Positions 7,947 through 10,873 of a stretch of 10,873 nt of DNA are shown in pieces. How positions within the stretch are numbered: the first letter of the stretch is position 1; the number at the start of each line of letters is the position of its first letter. A program made the position numbers and the translations under genes. Source of the DNA: Brachionus koreanus (Eukaryota; Rotifera; Eurotatoria; Ploima; Brachionidae); the NCBI GenBank assembly GCA_016987375.1, contig PJRA01000220.1, forward strand, positions 537,235 to 548,107, written 5' to 3'. The notes below the pieces were generated by a model. The model was not told the DNA's origin. It saw nothing but the letters and a program-made list of their open reading frames with translations, and ran no database searches.

Positions 7947-9710
7947 ATGTTTTTTTTAGTTCTAAATAAAAAATTATTCAGGCGCTTTCTCTTAATTCAA
8001 AAAGGCAAATACTCAAAATTGATCGAACCAAATAAAAAGGAGTTAAAAGTCAAAATTGGACTAGAAATCCATGCCCGAATTTTATCCAAAACTAAAATAT
8101 TCAGCGATGCCAGTTGTTTTGATCTGATAAACACGCCCGTCAATAAAAATGTTGCTTTTTTTGACGCAGCTTTGCCAGGAACCATGCCAGTATTGAACTC
8201 GCGAGCAATTGAAGCGGGCATAAGCACAGCTCTAGCTCTAAATTGCGAAATAAATGCCGTGTCTTCTTTTGAAAGAAAGCATTACTTTTACGCTGATTTG
8301 CCAGCTGGCTACCAGATAACTCAGCAGCGAAACCCTATAGCAAAAAATGGCCTTTTTAAATATCCAGTCATAGATCCAAAAACTCATAAATTAAGCTACA
8401 AACAATGTAGAATAAAGCGAATTCAATTAGAACATGATAGTGCACGTTCACTGCAAGTTGATGATGTTTTTTTAAAGTTAAATAAAAAACAGAATTTGCC
8501 AAAAAATGCATCATTAATTGATTTGAATCGTGCTGGAATGGGTTTGATGGAAATAGTGACAGAGCCAGACTTTGAATCAGCTTTTGAATGCTACTCTTTT
8601 GCTCGTGAACTTGCGTTAACTCTAAAATCAATCGAAACTTGTGATGCTCAGATGGGTGAAGGCGGTTTTAGAGTTGATGTAAATGTTTCAGTACATGAAA
8701 TAGACAAATCATCAGATCCACCGAATATACTGCCTGGAATAAGAGTTGAGCTGAAGAATTTAAGTAGTTTTAATTCAATTCTTAAGGGAACAGAATATGA
8801 AATAAGGAGACAAAAAGAATTGAAAAATAAAAGTGAGCCCATTTTGCTAGAAACACGCACATACGATTCAACAAAAGGAAAAACAATTTCACTCAGATCA
8901 AAAGAAGACCAGTATGATTATAGATTTATGCCTGAACCAAATATTTTGCCTATATTTATATATTCAAAACAACTAGAGTCAAATTTAAATATTTTAAAGA
9001 GTGAAGACAATAACGAGCTGTGTTCATCAAAATCGTTTCTAAAACAATTGGACTCTTTTACAACCAAAGACAAATTTTACTGTGATTTTGACAAAGTAAA
9101 AGATGAATTTTGTCAAAAAAATATGCCTCAAAAAAGAAGAATGTTTCTGGTAAATAATTATGGAATATCAGAGGAAAATGCATTTATTTTTATTTCGAAC
9201 AATCTCGATTATATCATCAAAAATTTAATTTCAAGCAACAATGTTAATGTAGAAGATGTAAAATTGTACGTTCGTGTTCTACTTACTGAGTATTTAAATC
9301 AAGTAAACGAAAATCCTGATTTGGATAGAATAAGTTTTGATTTAAAATGTGCTAAGATTAAATCGTTTGTAGATTTAATTAAACAGAAAAAGCTTAGTCG
9401 AAGAATATGGTTAACATTTTTTAAAAAGCTATTTGAAATAAAAAATTTAAATAAACTAGCTCATGAAATAGCTGAAGAAGAAAATCTTTTTATGATTGTT
9501 GATTGTCAATTGATTGAGATTAAAATAAAAAAATTGTTCCAAGAAAACCCAAAAGCAACAAGTGAATATCAAAGAAAAGAAAAAAAGCGAGATAAAATAT
9601 TCAATTTTTTTGTTGGTCGCGTTCATAAAGAATTAAGAGATGCTGCAGATCCCGATCTTGTTGATAATTTAGTTCAAAAAAATCTACAAAAACTTATAAA
9701 TAATGAATAA
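7947..9710 (+). CDS. GATB: Glutamyl-tRNA(Gln) amidotransferase subunit B, mitochondrial, single exon
   Basis: GatB is the subunit of the GatCAB complex that activates the glutamate of misacylated Glu-tRNA(Gln) with ATP, so that ammonia from GatA converts it to glutamine; in animals this occurs in mitochondria. The 587-residue frame (human about 557) is uninterrupted. An in-frame TAA at 7941-7943 supports the ATG at 7947. Residues 1-25 are rich in Lys/Arg and hydrophobics without acids (LNKKLFRRFLLIQKGKYSK), as expected of a mitochondrial presequence. Catalytic-domain motifs in order: GLEIHARI (38-45), RKHYFYADLPAGYQITQ (110-126), LEHDSARSL (161-169), DLNRAGMGLMEIV (192-204), FRVDVNVSV (241-249), VELKNLSSF (267-275), RSKEDQYDYRFMPEP (317-331). 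The C-terminal GatB/YqeY helical domain ends FFVGRVHKELRDAADPDLV, the tRNA-binding tail. Lack of introns contrasts with the two spliced neighbours. The stop codon overlaps AATAAA. Confidence 0.96.
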   Translation: MFFLVLNKKLFRRFLLIQKGKYSKLIEPNKKELKVKIGLEIHARILSKTKIFSDASCFDLINTPVNKNVAFFDAALPGTMPVLNSRAIEAGISTALALNCEINAVSSFERKHYFYADLPAGYQITQQRNPIAKNGLFKYPVIDPKTHKLSYKQCRIKRIQLEHDSARSLQVDDVFLKLNKKQNLPKNASLIDLNRAGMGLMEIVTEPDFESAFECYSFARELALTLKSIETCDAQMGEGGFRVDVNVSVHEIDKSSDPPNILPGIRVELKNLSSFNSILKGTEYEIRRQKELKNKSEPILLETRTYDSTKGKTISLRSKEDQYDYRFMPEPNILPIFIYSKQLESNLNILKSEDNNELCSSKSFLKQLDSFTTKDKFYCDFDKVKDEFCQKNMPQKRRMFLVNNYGISEENAFIFISNNLDYIIKNLISSNNVNVEDVKLYVRVLLTEYLNQVNENPDLDRISFDLKCAKIKSFVDLIKQKKLSRRIWLTFFKKLFEIKNLNKLAHEIAEEENLFMIVDCQLIEIKIKKLFQENPKATSEYQRKEKKRDKIFNFFVGRVHKELRDAADPDLVDNLVQKNLQKLINNE

Positions 9711-9711
9711 A
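9706..9711 (+). terminator. Candidate polyadenylation signal overlapping the GatB stop codon
   Basis: AATAAA shares the TAA stop codon (9708-9710). If functional, the mRNA would end 10-30 bases after the stop. Chance occurrence cannot be excluded. Confidence 0.35.
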
Positions 9712-10015
9712 TTTTTCTTTTAACCTTGGCCAAATTGTCGAGTTTAATAGTTTAAATTTAATTGTTTTAAATATTATGAAACTTAATTCCATTTTTTAAT
9801 AGAAAATTTTCCTTTTTTTTTTTAACTCCGACCAAAGTAATTTAATTTTGTTTTCAGTAGAAGTAGTAAGAGTACTTTATTTCCTCGAATATAAGAAAGT
9901 TCGGTTATCAAAGACTTTCTCCTAGTCGAAAATTTTTCACTTCAAAAGACACAAATTAAATTATTCATTTATAATATTCAATTATTTATTCGGCTATTTT
10001 CCATATATTATTTAT
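9712..10015. other. AT-rich stretch without a recognised gene
   Basis: Nothing codes convincingly here on either strand. It lies between the GatB 3' end and the end of a short minus-strand frame at 10016, so it may be a shared 3' flank of two convergent transcripts. Runs of TTATTTATT near 9985-10020 supply minus-strand AATAAA hexamers. Confidence 0.45.
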
Positions 10016-10156
10016 TTATTTGAGATAAAAGTTGATAACTTGATTGAGGTTCAAATAAAAAATTATCTTCTTTTGCTCATTATCATCGTTGAAAAGCTCT
10101 TCTGAACACTGAAGGAGATGTTGGTGCAAATTGTGGTCAATAATTTCAATATTTAT
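10016..10156 (-). CDS. Possible terminal exon of an unidentified minus-strand gene
   Basis: A minus-strand frame of 46 codons ends in TAA at 10018-10016. It reads EIIDHNLHQHLLQCSEELFN, then DDNEQKKIIFYLNLNQVINF and YLK. The composition (mixed polar and hydrophobic, a Cys, few poly-Lys/Phe runs) looks coding rather than like translated AT-rich noise. There is no start codon, and CTTCAG just before TGTTCAGAAGAG could be a splice acceptor giving CSEELFNDDNEQKKII as the exon. I recognise no family. It could be the last exon of the gene whose remains are at 10346-10744. Confidence 0.3.
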   Translation of the reverse strand: MNIEIIDHNLHQHLLQCSEELFNDDNEQKKIIFYLNLNQVINFYLK

Positions 10157-10345
10157 TTATTATTTATGTTTAGGTCCCATGGAAAAATTGAAATATGATA
10201 TACATAAAAAAAATAGAAAAGAAAAATTACAATTAAATGTCTTTTACAATTGACCGATTACTTTATTAATTTAATTTAATGCGCTTAAACCATAGAGAAA
10301 GAGTTAGTATTGTAGTAGAAGGATTTATTAAAGTAATAGACAAAA

Positions 10346-10744
10346 TTATATATAAAATTTACAAAAACTAAAGAAGGCTACGTTTTGTTCCATATTTAAT
10401 TTGATTTGGAAAACAATAAACTTAATTGAATCAACTAGACCATGATTTTCCTTGATAAATAAATGATCGATTATTGCTAGAGAAGTCTTCAAACTATAAT
10501 CCATAACATCAATATGAGTTTTTTTCCCACATTATTAAGTTGTTTGCAAAAGGGGGTATTTTTCTGATCAAACTTTTCATAATTTCCGCGAAGGAAGGTC
10601 AAGATATTCCAGCATACTGAGCTATTCTTTACTTGCTTTAAAAAGAATATCTTGTGTTTTGTGTATAATTGTAGTCAATATAGATACATATTCTTTTTTC
10701 AATTTTATCTCGGTGCATGCTAAAATTTCACTTAGTTTTTGAAG
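10346..10744 (-). pseudogene. Unidentified minus-strand coding-like sequence broken by two homopolymer frameshifts
   Basis: Three successive minus-strand frames are each open for about 35-57 codons and look like protein. They are LQKLSEILACTEIKLKKEYV...IIHKTQDILF (from 10744), then NSSVCWNILTFLRGNYEKF...NTPFCKQLNN, then HIDVMDYSLKTSLAIIDHLF and ENHGLVDSIKFIVFQIK to TAA at 10346-10348. The first switch falls in the T/A run near 10636-10646, and the second in a seven-base homopolymer at 10519-10525. Single-base indels in homopolymers can be real decay or sequencing error. The third part contains an ATG (10504-10502). About 15 codons before the stop-proximal end, a donor-like GTAAAT is followed 79 bases on by TACTAAC, pyrimidines and TTTAAG, which looks like an intron, although joining gives an early stop. 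The first frame remains open into the right terminal repeat. No family is recognised. Confidence 0.35.
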
Positions 10745-10871
10745 CTTTTTTAGGCATTGTGAATTTTGGAACAAAAAACAAAAACAAAAATTTAAAATCA
10801 AAATAACTTTTTTTCTAAGGGTCTAAAAACCATTCTGCAAAATGTATCAGCTGATACAAGGTATGTATCAC
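10741..10871 (-). repeat. Right copy of the terminal inverted repeat
   Basis: The reverse complement of this segment aligns to 19-150 from GTGATACATACC inward to ATGCC(T/A)AA(A/G)AAA. Here the central motif is a perfect 16-base palindrome, TGTATCAGCTGATACA (10843-10858), where the left copy has a three-base spacer. A third motif copy is at 10864-10870. The window ends two bases beyond the repeat, so its true outer boundary and any target-site duplication cannot be seen. Confidence 0.85.
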
Positions 10872-10873
10872 CC

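Noticed and set aside
7997..8860. Minus-strand frames inside GatB
   Set aside because: They are shadows of the conserved GatB coding sequence in another frame.
2781..9710. A bacterial operon with aconitase and gatB
   Set aside because: The aconitase is split by eight GT-AG introns and matches the animal IRP1 type, GatB has a presequence-like N-terminus, and a spliced TFIIA gene is adjacent. This is eukaryotic nuclear DNA, and the genes are separated by 367 bases without sign of co-transcription.
19..10871. A Polinton/Maverick or other giant virus-like element bounded by long inverted repeats
   Set aside because: No DNA polymerase B, integrase, ATPase, protease or capsid gene is present between the repeats; the contents are ordinary host genes and relics.
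1..10873. CRISPR array, rRNA genes or replication origin
   Set aside because: No regularly spaced repeats, rRNA-like conserved blocks or origin-type structure are visible.

Overview
This is a eukaryotic, almost certainly animal, nuclear fragment. It is very AT-rich and holds three recognisable protein genes. Two of them are split by short GT-AG introns of mostly 45-62 bases. The encoded proteins read like animal orthologues: TFIIA gamma, cytosolic aconitase/IRP1 and mitochondrial GatB. Very low GC plus tiny introns suggests a small-bodied invertebrate (a rotifer would fit), but the species cannot be fixed from the sequence alone.

Layout: 19-150 is one copy of a terminal repeat. 269-757 is a decayed Tc1/mariner-superfamily (maT-like) transposase tail with its own 3' end. 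1384-1855 (minus) is a complete three-exon gene for the small subunit of TFIIA. 1856-2780 is the gap between two divergent genes. 2781-7579 (plus) is a nine-exon gene for an 893-residue iron regulatory protein 1/cytosolic aconitase. Its introns 3 and 7 are swollen, the first by an unidentified higher-GC segment and the second by an antisense LINE relic. 7947-9710 (plus) is an intronless gene for mitochondrial GatB. 9711-10740 holds no recognised gene, but it carries minus-strand stretches that look like frameshifted or spliced coding sequence. 10741-10871 is the second copy of the terminal repeat, inverted relative to the first.

The three genes do different jobs: basal transcription, the iron-sulfur enzyme/iron sensor in the cytosol, and Gln-tRNA(Gln) synthesis in mitochondria. 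I see no evidence that they form one system. The most unusual large-scale feature is that the window starts and ends in inverted copies of one repeat, about 10.85 kb apart. That could be a real inverted-repeat-bounded unit. It could equally be a contig that stopped at two copies of a dispersed transposon end.
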